Below are positions 23,737 to 31,878 of a stretch of DNA of 64,000 nt, piece by piece. Below the pieces are notes generated by a model. The model saw only the letters and a program-made list of their open reading frames with translations, was not told where the DNA came from and ran no database searches. A program made the position numbers and the translations under genes. The stretch covers positions 1,178,001-1,242,000 of the forward strand of contig NZ_JARFIK010000001.1 of the NCBI RefSeq assembly GCF_029076695.1. The letters are read 5' to 3'. Each line of letters opens with the position of its first letter. The stretch's first letter is position 1. The DNA is from Adlercreutzia equolifaciens (GTDB taxonomy: Bacteria; Actinomycetota; Coriobacteriia; Coriobacteriales; Eggerthellaceae).

Positions 23737-25854
23737 ATGGCTAAAATCGATCTGAAGGACACGCGCAATATCGGCATCATGGCCCACATTGATGCAGGCA
23801 AGACCACCACGACCGAGCGCATCCTTTACTACACGGGCAAGACCCACAAGATCGGCGAGGTGCACGACGGCGCTGCCACCATGGACTGGATGGTTCAGGA
23901 GCAGGAGCGCGGCGTGACCATTACCGCCGCTGCCACCACCTGCTTCTGGAAGTACCCCGGCGGCAAGGCCGACGGCAAGGAGTACCGCTTCCAGATCATC
24001 GACACCCCCGGCCACGTGGACTTCACGGCCGAGGTGGAGCGCTCCCTGCGCGTGCTCGACGGCACCGTGGCTGTGTTCGACGCCGTTGCCGGCGTGCAGC
24101 CCCAGTCCGAGACGGTGTGGCGCCAGGCCGAGCGTTACGGCGTGCCCCGCATCGCCTTCATCAACAAGTACGACCGCGTGGGTGCCGACTTCATCCACGC
24201 CATCCAGACCATGCGCGATCGTCTGGACGCCCCCGCCGTTGCCGCTCAGCTGCCCATGGGCGCCGAGGACAACTTCTGGGGCATCATCGACCTGGTTACC
24301 ATGACCGCTTGGGACTTCAAGGCCGATGACAAGGGCATGACCTACCCCGAGCCCATGGATGCCATCCCCGCCGAGTTCCTCGAGGACGCCGAGCTGTATC
24401 GCCAGGAGCTCCTGGACGCTGCTGCCGACTGCGATGACGAGCTCATGGAGAAGGTCATCATGGAGGAGGAGATCTCCGTCGACGAGCTGAAGGCCGCCAT
24501 CCGCAAGGGTGTTATTGCCTGCCAGATCAACCCCGTGTTCGTGGGCTCCGCCTACAAGAACAAGGGTGTGCAGGAGCTGCTCGACGCCGTGGTCGACTAC
24601 ATGCCGTCCCCCGTTGACATTCCGCCCATCAAGGGCACCAACCCCGAGACGGGCGAGGAGGAGGAGCGTCCCGCCGATCCGAAGGCGCCGTTCGCTTCTC
24701 TGGCTTTCAAGATCATGACCGACCCCTACGTGGGCAAGCTCACCTACCTGCGCGTGTACTCTGGTCACCTGGATGCCGGCAGCTACGTGCTGAATGCCAC
24801 GAAGGACAAGAAGGAGCGTATCGGCCGCTTGCTGCAGATGCACTCCAACCAGCGCGTTGACATCGACGCCGTGTCCGCCGGCGACATCGTTGCCGTCGTG
24901 GGCCTGAAGGACACCTCCACTGGTGACACCCTCTGCGCCGAGAACGCCCCCATCATCCTGGAGTCCATGGAGTTCGCCGATCCCGTTATCGACATTGCCG
25001 TGGAGCCCAAGACCAAGGCCGAGCAGGACAAGATGGCCATCGCTCTGCAGAAGCTGGCCGAGGAGGACCCCACCTTCCGCGTGTCCACCAACCACGAGAC
25101 CGGCCAGACCATCATCGCCGGCATGGGCGAGCTGCACCTCGAGATCATCATCGACCGTCTGCTGCGCGAGTTCAAGGTCGAGGCTAACGTGGGTAAGCCC
25201 CAGGTTGCCTACCGCGAGCGTCCGGGCCACGAGGTCATGAACGCCGAGGGCAAGTTCGTGCGTCAGTCCGGCGGTCGCGGCCAGTACGGCCATGCGGTCA
25301 TCAACATGTACCCGCAGGAGGCCGGCAAGGGCTACGAGTTCGTCAACAAGATCGTGGGCGGCGTGGTGCCGAAGGAGTACATCCCCTCCATCGACAAGGG
25401 CATCCAGGAGGCGCTGAACTCCGGCGTTCTGGCTGGCTACCCCGTGGAGGACGTGAAGGTCGAGCTCATCGACGGCTCCTACCACGACGTTGACTCCTCC
25501 GAGGCTGCCTTTAAGGTGGCCGGCTCCATGGCCATCAAGGACGCCCTGCGCAAGTCCAACCCGGTCATCCTCGAGCCGGTCATGGCCGTCGAGGTGGAAA
25601 CCCCCGAGGAGTACACGGGCTTTGTTATGGGCGACATCCCGTCTCGCCGTGGCCTCATTCAGGGCCAGGAGCAGCGCGGTTCCGCCGTGGTCATCGAGGC
25701 CAAGGTTCCGCTGGGCAACATGTTCGGCTACGCAACCGACCTGCGCAGCGGCACTCAGGGCCGCGCGGTGTACACCATGCAGTTCGATTCCTACGAGCCG
25801 GTGCCCAAGTCCGTGCAAGACGAGATTATCAGCAAGGCCGGCGGCAACGCCTAA
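23737..25854 (+). CDS. fusA: Translation elongation factor G
   Basis: 705-residue ribosomal translocase GTPase. G1 [15 protein letters not shown] (near residue 18), G3 [10 protein letters not shown]4 [10 protein letters not shown] (NKYD in place of the usual NKMD), then domains II-V with [23 protein letters not shown] and the C-terminal [16 protein letters not shown]. Length is typical. It sits in the normal str position; unusually, no tuf gene follows and rpsJ starts 33 bp later. Confidence 0.98.
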   Translation: MAKIDLKDTRNIGIMAHIDAGKTTTTERILYYTGKTHKIGEVHDGAATMDWMVQEQERGVTITAAATTCFWKYPGGKADGKEYRFQIIDTPGHVDFTAEVERSLRVLDGTVAVFDAVAGVQPQSETVWRQAERYGVPRIAFINKYDRVGADFIHAIQTMRDRLDAPAVAAQLPMGAEDNFWGIIDLVTMTAWDFKADDKGMTYPEPMDAIPAEFLEDAELYRQELLDAAADCDDELMEKVIMEEEISVDELKAAIRKGVIACQINPVFVGSAYKNKGVQELLDAVVDYMPSPVDIPPIKGTNPETGEEEERPADPKAPFASLAFKIMTDPYVGKLTYLRVYSGHLDAGSYVLNATKDKKERIGRLLQMHSNQRVDIDAVSAGDIVAVVGLKDTSTGDTLCAENAPIILESMEFADPVIDIAVEPKTKAEQDKMAIALQKLAEEDPTFRVSTNHETGQTIIAGMGELHLEIIIDRLLREFKVEANVGKPQVAYRERPGHEVMNAEGKFVRQSGGRGQYGHAVINMYPQEAGKGYEFVNKIVGGVVPKEYIPSIDKGIQEALNSGVLAGYPVEDVKVELIDGSYHDVDSSEAAFKVAGSMAIKDALRKSNPVILEPVMAVEVETPEEYTGFVMGDIPSRRGLIQGQEQRGSAVVIEAKVPLGNMFGYATDLRSGTQGRAVYTMQFDSYEPVPKSVQDEIISKAGGNA

Positions 25855-25887
25855 GGCGTCCCCGCACTTCATTTGGAGGTAAAGTAA

Positions 25888-26196
25888 GTGGCTAGTCAAA
25901 AGATTCGCATCCGCCTGAAGGGGTACGATCATGAGATCGTGGATCAGTCCACGCGCCTCATCGTCGATACCGCTCAGAAGACGGGTGCCAAGGTTTCCGG
26001 TCCTATTCCGCTGCCGACGGAGCGCAACCTGTACTGCGTCATCCGCTCGCCCCACGTGGACAAGGACTCCCGCGAGCAGTTCGAGATGCGTACGCACAAG
26101 CGTCTGATCGACATCCTCGAGCCCACGCCCAACACCGTGGACTCCCTGATGCGCCTCGATCTCCCTGCTGGCGTTGACATCGAGATCAAGCTGTAA
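25888..26196 (+). CDS. rpsJ: 30S ribosomal protein S10
   Basis: 102 residues, canonical S10/Nus[49 protein letters not shown]... and a C-terminal [13 protein letters not shown]. Besides its ribosomal role S10 takes part in NusB-dependent antitermination. GTG start at 25888 with TTGGAGGT upstream. It begins the S10 part of the cluster, directly after fusA. Confidence 0.98.
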   Translation: MASQKIRIRLKGYDHEIVDQSTRLIVDTAQKTGAKVSGPIPLPTERNLYCVIRSPHVDKDSREQFEMRTHKRLIDILEPTPNTVDSLMRLDLPAGVDIEIKL

Positions 26197-26209
26197 GGAG
26201 GTTTGGGAC

Positions 26210-26830
26210 ATGATTAACGCTATCTACGGCAAGAAGATCGGCATGACCCAGATCTTCGACGACCAGGACCGCATCGTCCCGGTTACCGTCATCCAGGCCG
26301 AGCCGAACACGGTGTGCCAGGTGAAGACGGTCGACACCGACGGCTACGAGGCTGTGCAGATGGGCTTCGGCTACATCAAGCCCCGTCGTGTGAACAAGCC
26401 CATGCAGGGTCACTTCGACAAGCAGGGCGCTGAGCCGAAGCGCTACCTGCGCGAGGTGCGCGTGGAGAACGCCTCTGAGTACAAGGTGGGCGACGAGCAG
26501 ACCGTCGCCGCTTTCGCCGAGGTGAAGAAGGTGGACGTCACCGGTACGTCCAAGGGTAAGGGCTTCGCTGGCGTTATGAAGCGCTACGGCTTCCGCGGCG
26601 GCCCGGGCGGCCATGGTGCGCACTTCCACCGCGCTCCCGGTTCCGTCGGCCAGTGCGCCACCCCGTCCCGCGTGTTCAAGGGCCTGCGCCTTCCCGGCCA
26701 CATGGGCTGCGACACCGTGACCGTGAAGAACCTCGAGGTCGTGCGCATCGACGAGGACCAGAACCTCATTTTGGTCAAGGGCGCTGTCCCCGGCGGCAAG
26801 AACGGCATCGTGCGCGTTCGCATGGCGTAA
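26210..26830 (+). CDS. rplC: 50S ribosomal protein L3
   Basis: 206 residues, canonical L3: [20 protein letters not shown] at the start, [20 protein letters not shown] in the middle (the loop reaching the peptidyl transferase centre), and [18 protein letters not shown] near the end. ATG 26210 has AAGGAGG at 26196-26202, directly behind the rpsJ stop. Part of the rpsJ-rplC-rplD-rplW run. Confidence 0.98.
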   Translation: MINAIYGKKIGMTQIFDDQDRIVPVTVIQAEPNTVCQVKTVDTDGYEAVQMGFGYIKPRRVNKPMQGHFDKQGAEPKRYLREVRVENASEYKVGDEQTVAAFAEVKKVDVTGTSKGKGFAGVMKRYGFRGGPGGHGAHFHRAPGSVGQCATPSRVFKGLRLPGHMGCDTVTVKNLEVVRIDEDQNLILVKGAVPGGKNGIVRVRMA

Positions 26831-26864
26831 CCTAAGAAGCTGAAGTTACAAGGAGCTCATAGAT

Positions 26865-27491
26865 ATGACAACCATTGAGATTAAGGACGTGAAGGGCGCT
26901 GCCGCTGGCACGGTCGATCTGAACGACGCCGTGTTCGCCATCGAGCCGAACGTGCCTGTGATGCATCGCACCGTGAAGGCGCAGCAGGCATCCTGGCGTC
27001 AGGGCACTGCCAACACGCGCACCCGCGGCATGGTCCGCGGCGGCGGCAAGAAGCCGTGGCGTCAGAAGGGCACCGGTCGTGCCCGTCAGGGTACCATCCG
27101 CGCTCCCCAGTGGGCCGGCGGCGGTACCGTGTTCGGTCCCCACACCCGCAGCTACGACCAGAAGGTCAACAAGAAGGAGATCAAGCTGGCCATGCGCTCG
27201 GCTCTCTCCGCCAAGTTGGCTGACGGCGAGCTCGTCGTGGTGAAGGACATGGACTTCGAGAAGCCCCGCACCAAGGACGCTGTGGCCCTCATCAAGGCCC
27301 TGGGTCTGGAAGGCAAGCGCATCTGCGTCGTCATCGGCAACGAGGACATCGAGGCCTTCCTCTCCTTCCGCAACATCCCCGAGGTTAACATCCTGCCGGT
27401 GGGCGATATCAACACCTACGAGCTGGTCGACAACAAGGCCCTCGTCATCGCCGAGCCGTGCCTGAAGCGTATCGAGGAGGTGCTTGCATAA
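26865..27491 (+). CDS. rplD: 50S ribosomal protein L4
   Basis: 208 residues, canonical L4 with the extended loop RGGGKKPWRQKGTGRARQGT that lines the exit tunnel, and the C-terminal RNIPEVNILPVGDINTYEL. In other bacteria L4 represses the S10 operon through its leader. ATG 26865 follows AAGGAGCTCATAGAT. The stop overlaps the rplW start by one base. Confidence 0.98.
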   Translation: MTTIEIKDVKGAAAGTVDLNDAVFAIEPNVPVMHRTVKAQQASWRQGTANTRTRGMVRGGGKKPWRQKGTGRARQGTIRAPQWAGGGTVFGPHTRSYDQKVNKKEIKLAMRSALSAKLADGELVVVKDMDFEKPRTKDAVALIKALGLEGKRICVVIGNEDIEAFLSFRNIPEVNILPVGDINTYELVDNKALVIAEPCLKRIEEVLA

Positions 27492-27778
27492 TGCAGAAGG
27501 ATCCCCGCGAGGTCATCATCCGCCCCGTCATCACGGAGCACAGCTACGACGCCATGGAGAACAACGTCTACACCTTCGAGGTGGCCAAGGACGCCAACAA
27601 GGTTGAGATTCGCCAGGCCGTCGAGGCTATCTTCAAGGTCAAGGTGGTCAAGGTGAACACCCTGAACGTGAAGTCCAAGCCGAAGCGCGTCCGCTACCAG
27701 GAGGGTCGCACCCGCACCTGGAAGAAGGCCATGGTTACCCTGGCCGAGGGCGAGACCATCGAGATCTTCGCTTCCTAA
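27491..27778 (+). CDS. rplW: 50S ribosomal protein L23
   Basis: 95 residues, canonical L23: DPREVIIRPVITEHSYDAME, VEIRQAVEAIFKVKVVKVNT and GRTRTWKKAMVTLAEGE. L23 forms the docking site for trigger factor and SRP at the tunnel exit. Its ATG overlaps the rplD stop (TAATG). It is the last gene of this run: a terminator follows where rplB would normally be. Confidence 0.97.
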   Translation: MQKDPREVIIRPVITEHSYDAMENNVYTFEVAKDANKVEIRQAVEAIFKVKVVKVNTLNVKSKPKRVRYQEGRTRTWKKAMVTLAEGETIEIFAS

Positions 27779-27801
27779 GCGAACTCGAGCGTTAAGCTAG
27801 C

Positions 27802-27838
27802 AAGCCCCCGTCTCTGCTGAGGCGGGGGCTTTTCTTTG
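27802..27838 (+). terminator. Strong terminator ending the ribosomal protein run
   Basis: AAGCCCCCG (27802-27810), loop TCTCTGCTGAGG, CGGGGGCTT (27823-27831), followed by TTCTTTG. It lies 24 bp after rplW and ends the operon before any rplB, rpsS or rplV. Confidence 0.85.
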
Positions 27839-28052
27839 CTCTGGGGGCTTGGAATGGGGGAGCGGGGGAGGTGGCCGCGCTTGAGGACGGAGATGTTGGT
27901 GGCGTGGCTTGCTGAGGCCATAGCGGTGCCTCTTTCGGGGGCACAAGTTTCGCCGCTTGCGCTTTAAAGGACGACACTTAATTTTGCTGCGTTAGAATAC
28001 TATTGCATCAATGAAACGTTTGCAGCAGCCGACCAGCGGGGAGGAGCGCGCC

Positions 28053-29615
28053 ATGGAAAACACCTCGAAGGCGAAACGAACGGGAGGATTCCCGGGGAAG
28101 AAGCTGATGGCGGCTATGATGTCGCTGCTTTTGTGCGCGGCTCTGGTTCCCGCAGGCGCTCTTGCCGATGCCTCTGAAGCGTGGGCTGATGAGCCCACTG
28201 CCAATCAGCCTGCTGCGGGTGATGCGGGCAGTGCGTCTTCGGGCGATCAGTCTGGCTCCGATGGTTCGTCGTCCGACAGCCCTTCGGCCGATCAGCCGAC
28301 AACGCCGGCCGGCTCAGGCACCACGGAGAAGCCGAACTTCCCGCACCTGCCGGGTGTCGGCAACTTCAATCCCAACGATATTCCGGGCCTGTCCGACTTC
28401 ATCAACGGACTTCGTCCCGGTGGTGGGACGGACACTACGCCTGGCAGCGGATCGAGCCCGTCCCAGTCGGTAGAGGACCAAATTGCCGCCGTGCTAGCGA
28501 ACGAGGTGTACGCCCTCTATTACCGAAACGGTACGACCGACACCTACACGGTGGTTCTGCAGCGAGGCTCTCAGGCCGATCCGGCCCTGGGCGCGCCGGT
28601 GGAGACTCAGACTGGCTTTGTGTGCAACGAAATGGTGCCCACGGCTCATTGCGTTTGCCGTGCCTGGAAAAGCTCGCTGGACAGTAAGGTGACCGCACTG
28701 GTGGTGAAGGACGTCATCGCGCCGCACATCACCAGTTATTGGTTTGCCAACATGACGGCCTGCACCTCCATGGACTTGGCTAAGCTCGATATGGCGCAGG
28801 TGACGGACATGAGCGGTATGTTCAGCGGCTGCGCCAGCATGGCCGAGCTTGATCTGTCCACGTTCAACTTGGCGAAAACGCCCAAGATGGATAATCTGTT
28901 CCCGTCGCGCAGCACCGTGCTGACCACCATCAAAGTGCCGGCCAAGGGTAGTTTTGCCAACGTGTTGCCGGCTCCTAACCCCTGGTATTTGCAGGGTGCC
29001 ACGGGTAAGTGGGTCAATCAGTTCGGCGATGTGTTCGCCACCACGGCCATTCCGGCCAACACGGCGGCCACCTATACGGCACAGCGCGGCTACTCCATTG
29101 ACAACGGCTACATCGAGCAAGCGAAATACGAGTACACCTATACTGGCTCAGCCATCAAGCCCCAGTACGCCATCCATGTGGCCGGCCACACGCTCAAGGC
29201 TGGCACCGATTACACGCTGTCGTACCGGAAGAACAAGGCCATCGGCATGGCTACGCTGGTAGCCACGGGCAAGGGAAATTACTCGGGCCAGCTGACTTGC
29301 ACGTTCCGCATCAATCCCCAGAACGTGAAGAGCGTGGCGTTGAAATCTGGCAAGAAGAGCCTCACGGTGAAATGGAAGAAGCGCTCGGGCCAGTCGAAGC
29401 TGCTCACGGGCTACGAAGTGCGCGTGAGCACCGATAAAGCGGCCTCCAAGGTGAAGGTGTACCGCGTGGTCAAGAAGGCCGCGTCGTCTTCGGTGACCAT
29501 CAAGAATCTGAAAGCGAAGAAGACCTACTACATAACTATGCGCACCTACAAGAAAATTGGCAGCCGCTACTATTTCAGTACCTGGTCAAAACCACGAGCA
29601 GTGAAGACGAAGTAG
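28053..29615 (+). CDS. Secreted BspA-like surface protein with Fn3-like C-terminus
   Basis: About 520 residues. A signal peptide (KKLMAAMMSLLLCAALVPAG) is followed by a Ser/Asp/Pro/Gly-rich linker (about 45-130), a BspA/DUF285-type segment (DMAQVTDMSGMFSGCASMAE, ELDLSTFNL; about 250-300), an Ig-like region (YTGSAIKPQYAIHVAGHTLK) and a Lys-rich Fn3-like domain (GYEVRVSTDKAASKVKV, LKAKKTYYITMRTYKK). The last domain is related to the ends of the two CAP proteins. BspA-like repeats often mediate adhesion; here that is inferred. No cell-wall anchor seen. ATG 28053 with GGGGAGGAG. Confidence 0.85.
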   Translation: MENTSKAKRTGGFPGKKLMAAMMSLLLCAALVPAGALADASEAWADEPTANQPAAGDAGSASSGDQSGSDGSSSDSPSADQPTTPAGSGTTEKPNFPHLPGVGNFNPNDIPGLSDFINGLRPGGGTDTTPGSGSSPSQSVEDQIAAVLANEVYALYYRNGTTDTYTVVLQRGSQADPALGAPVETQTGFVCNEMVPTAHCVCRAWKSSLDSKVTALVVKDVIAPHITSYWFANMTACTSMDLAKLDMAQVTDMSGMFSGCASMAELDLSTFNLAKTPKMDNLFPSRSTVLTTIKVPAKGSFANVLPAPNPWYLQGATGKWVNQFGDVFATTAIPANTAATYTAQRGYSIDNGYIEQAKYEYTYTGSAIKPQYAIHVAGHTLKAGTDYTLSYRKNKAIGMATLVATGKGNYSGQLTCTFRINPQNVKSVALKSGKKSLTVKWKKRSGQSKLLTGYEVRVSTDKAASKVKVYRVVKKAASSSVTIKNLKAKKTYYITMRTYKKIGSRYYFSTWSKPRAVKTK

Positions 29616-29640
29616 CTCGCGTCTGCAGCTCTGTATATCG

Positions 29641-29672
29641 AAGGAGGACCATCGAAAGCGATGGTCCTCCTT
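29641..29672 (+). terminator. Hairpin terminator after the BspA-like gene
   Basis: AAGGAGGACCATCG (29641-29654), loop AAAG, CGATGGTCCTCCTT (29659-29672): a perfect 14-bp stem followed by GCTTGT. Confidence 0.7.
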
Positions 29673-29740
29673 GCTTGTACGCCAAAAGGCACGGCGGATG
29701 CTTTTGCTGTTACATGCCCGCGTTATAACGCGGCGTCTCC

Positions 29741-30856
29741 TTACCCCTTAAGGCGGAACTTCATGACGACGGGGTTGTGGTCGGAGTAGGCGAAATCCAA
29801 GTCGAGGGTCTCGTAGTCAGTGCATTCAACGTTGTCGGAGTAGATGAAGGCGTCCATGATCCAGCGGTCGTTGGTGCCGTCGTAGGGGCGCCCGGCGTCG
29901 CGGCAGGTGGCGGCGTCGTCGAACTCGGCTAGGCCTTCCTCGTCCAGCTTGGCCTTGCAGCCCACCGTGAAGCCCTCGGGTACGCCGGCGAAGTCGTAGG
30001 GCTTCGCCCAGCTTTCCACTGCTTCCACTTGGTTGCCGTAGACGTCGCCCGAAACGCCGATCATGTCATGATTGTAGTCTCCGCCGGCAATGACGTAGTT
30101 GCCCGCATCGCGCTCGCGCTTCATATCCTCGTAGAGCATGGAGCGCTGGGCCGCCATGATGGACTCGTCGGCCCCGTATGCGGAAAGGTGCACGTTGAAC
30201 AGCACCAATTCGACGGCGTTGCTGGTGGGAATGCGACAAATGGAGTAGCAGCGGTCCAGGTCCAGGAACTTGGAAAAACCCTCGGAAATGGGCAGGCTGC
30301 GACGCAGCCCGTCAGTGACGGCGTAGCGCGAGAAGGTAACGAGGCCCGCGCGGTTGGCTCCATGGGGCGCGTAGAGGGGCCACGCCAAGAAAGCAGAGTT
30401 ATAGTTCTGGGCGAACACTGAGGCGAAGGCGGGAAAGTCGTCGCGCAGCAGGGCGTATTCGTCCACATGGTGGCTGCGCGTGCCGTCGACGTCCACTTCC
30501 TGCAGCAGCAGGAACGAGGGACTGAGGGCGTTCAGGGCCTCGGCCGAGCCGTTGATGTCGTCGCGCACCACCTGCTCGCTGGCAGCCACGGAGCCCGTAC
30601 CGCCGTCCATAAAGAAGTCGAAGGCGGGATTGTAGGCGCCGAAGCCCAGGTTTGCTGTGGCAACGACCAACTCCGTGGCGCTATCGACGGCCACTGACTC
30701 GTGAAGAGCGGCGCCATTGGCGGGAGCCTCGACCTCCAGTGGCAGAGAGTCATCTAGGCGGTCGTAGGTGAACATAACGTAGCCGACGTAGACGAGCACT
30801 GCCACGATAAGCGCTGCCAAAATACCGACGATAATTTTGAGAACCTTGCTTGCCAC
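29741..30856 (-). CDS. Membrane-anchored endonuclease/exonuclease/phosphatase family protein
   Basis: 371 residues with one N-terminal membrane helix (KIIVGILAALIVAVLVYVGYV, residues 6-26) and an extracytoplasmic EEP-fold domain: VVATANLGFGAYN, LLLQEVDVDG (metal Glu), LVLFNVHLSAYG, VIAGGDYNHD and a final YSDHNPVVMKF. The fold includes nucleases, phosphodiesterases and sphingomyelinase-like enzymes, and an outward-facing one suggests an extracellular nucleic acid, lipid or phosphoester substrate. GTG start 30856 with AGGAAGGAC. It stands alone, convergent with the BspA-like gene. Confidence 0.85.
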   Translation of the reverse strand: MASKVLKIIVGILAALIVAVLVYVGYVMFTYDRLDDSLPLEVEAPANGAALHESVAVDSATELVVATANLGFGAYNPAFDFFMDGGTGSVAASEQVVRDDINGSAEALNALSPSFLLLQEVDVDGTRSHHVDEYALLRDDFPAFASVFAQNYNSAFLAWPLYAPHGANRAGLVTFSRYAVTDGLRRSLPISEGFSKFLDLDRCYSICRIPTSNAVELVLFNVHLSAYGADESIMAAQRSMLYEDMKRERDAGNYVIAGGDYNHDMIGVSGDVYGNQVEAVESWAKPYDFAGVPEGFTVGCKAKLDEEGLAEFDDAATCRDAGRPYDGTNDRWIMDAFIYSDNVECTDYETLDLDFAYSDHNPVVMKFRLKG

Positions 30857-31242
30857 GGCTGTCCTTCCTCTTGAATGCTGCTGCTATTGTACGCGAGGGC
30901 GCCTGGGTTCGGTGTGGGAGATAGCGCGGCGATAGGCTCGGCTCGCTGCGACAGTAGGCGCTGCTGTCCGCACCGTGGTTCCCCTGGTCGATCGATTCAC
31001 GAGGTTGTCGCGTTGTCAAACTTAAACCAAACTCTAAGGAAAGTGCTGCTTGAGGCGTTATTTTGCGAATACTTCGTTGCTAGTTTCCCTCAATTTGGTA
31101 ACAGCAGGCCAACGCGACGGATGCAGAGGCCCCGTTCGCCGTATGGTTTCACCATCGCCTATAAAAAAGCCCTTCGGGGATTGCCTCGGCCTTCGGCCTT
31201 GGCTTTTTGTATTTCACGGGCTGCTGCACGAAAGGATGGGCC
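30857..31242. other. 386-bp spacer upstream of the galactoside operon
   Basis: No protein or RNA gene recognised. The only clear element is the terminator-like hairpin near its right end (31164-31208). Reading frames here are short and not protein-like. Local composition is mixed, with an AT-richer patch around 31010-31090. Confidence 0.5.
31164..31208 (+). terminator. Terminator-like hairpin just before tetR
   Basis: AAAAAGCC (31164-31171) pairs with GGCTTTTT (31201-31208), enclosing a GGCC-TTC-GGCC hairpin. It ends only 35 bp before the tetR ATG, leaving little room for a separate promoter, so it may attenuate the operon rather than end an upstream gene. Confidence 0.6.
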
Positions 31243-31863
31243 ATGCAAGACAATGGGAAGAGCGTTCGCGGTGTAACCACGCGAGAGGTGCTCCGGAGTA
31301 ATGACACGGCCAAGCGCAGCAACGAAATTGTCGTAGCCGCCCGCGAGCTGTACGAGGAGAAGGGCCTGGCCCACACCTCAATTCAGGACATTACGAATCA
31401 CGTGGGCGTCACGCGCTCGCTGTTTTACCACTACTTCCAGAACAAGGAAGAAGTTACCTCGGCCGTGCTCGATCAGTACATTGCCGACTTCCTGGAGGCC
31501 CTTCAGCACTGGGACGAGGGGCGTCATCAGCAGGACATCGAAAGCTCGCTGCGCAGCATGGTGAAAATTATGCGCATGGTGCTCTTCGAGAAGAACACCT
31601 TCCGCATGGCGCTGAGCACCCAGGAAAACGCCGCCCTGTACCTGGATTTCCTGAATCGCTTTGCTGCCCATGGTGCCGAGTTCATGACGAAGCACCCCGT
31701 CGACGAGGCCACGAACTACGGTCAGGACATGGATCACCTCTATGAGACGTTCTACGTGCTCATTGTAGGCATGGCCGGCTATCTGCGCACCCATCCCGAT
31801 GCCGACGACGACGTGCTCATCGATATCATCACCCAGACGCTTCACATCGACCAGGCCGTCTAG
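31243..31863 (+). CDS. TetR family transcriptional regulator
   Basis: About 206 residues. The N-terminal TetR helix-turn-helix (NEIVVAARELYEEKGLAHTS, IQDITNHVGVTRSLFYHYF, NKEEV) spans about residues 27-75. The C-terminal ligand-binding half is all-helical and not assignable. ATG 31243 has AAAGGA upstream. It directly precedes the GH2, galK and galT genes on the same strand, with 15 bp to the next ATG, so it probably controls this operon in response to a sugar or related inducer. Confidence 0.88.
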   Translation: MQDNGKSVRGVTTREVLRSNDTAKRSNEIVVAARELYEEKGLAHTSIQDITNHVGVTRSLFYHYFQNKEEVTSAVLDQYIADFLEALQHWDEGRHQQDIESSLRSMVKIMRMVLFEKNTFRMALSTQENAALYLDFLNRFAAHGAEFMTKHPVDEATNYGQDMDHLYETFYVLIVGMAGYLRTHPDADDDVLIDIITQTLHIDQAV

Positions 31864-31878
31864 GCCGCTCCGCCTTTC

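Noticed and set aside
23719-26211. 830-codon minus-strand frame opposite fusA and rpsJ
   Set aside because: Spans several certain ribosomal genes on the other strand; Leu/Val/Gly/His-rich shadow typical of high-GC antisense frames.
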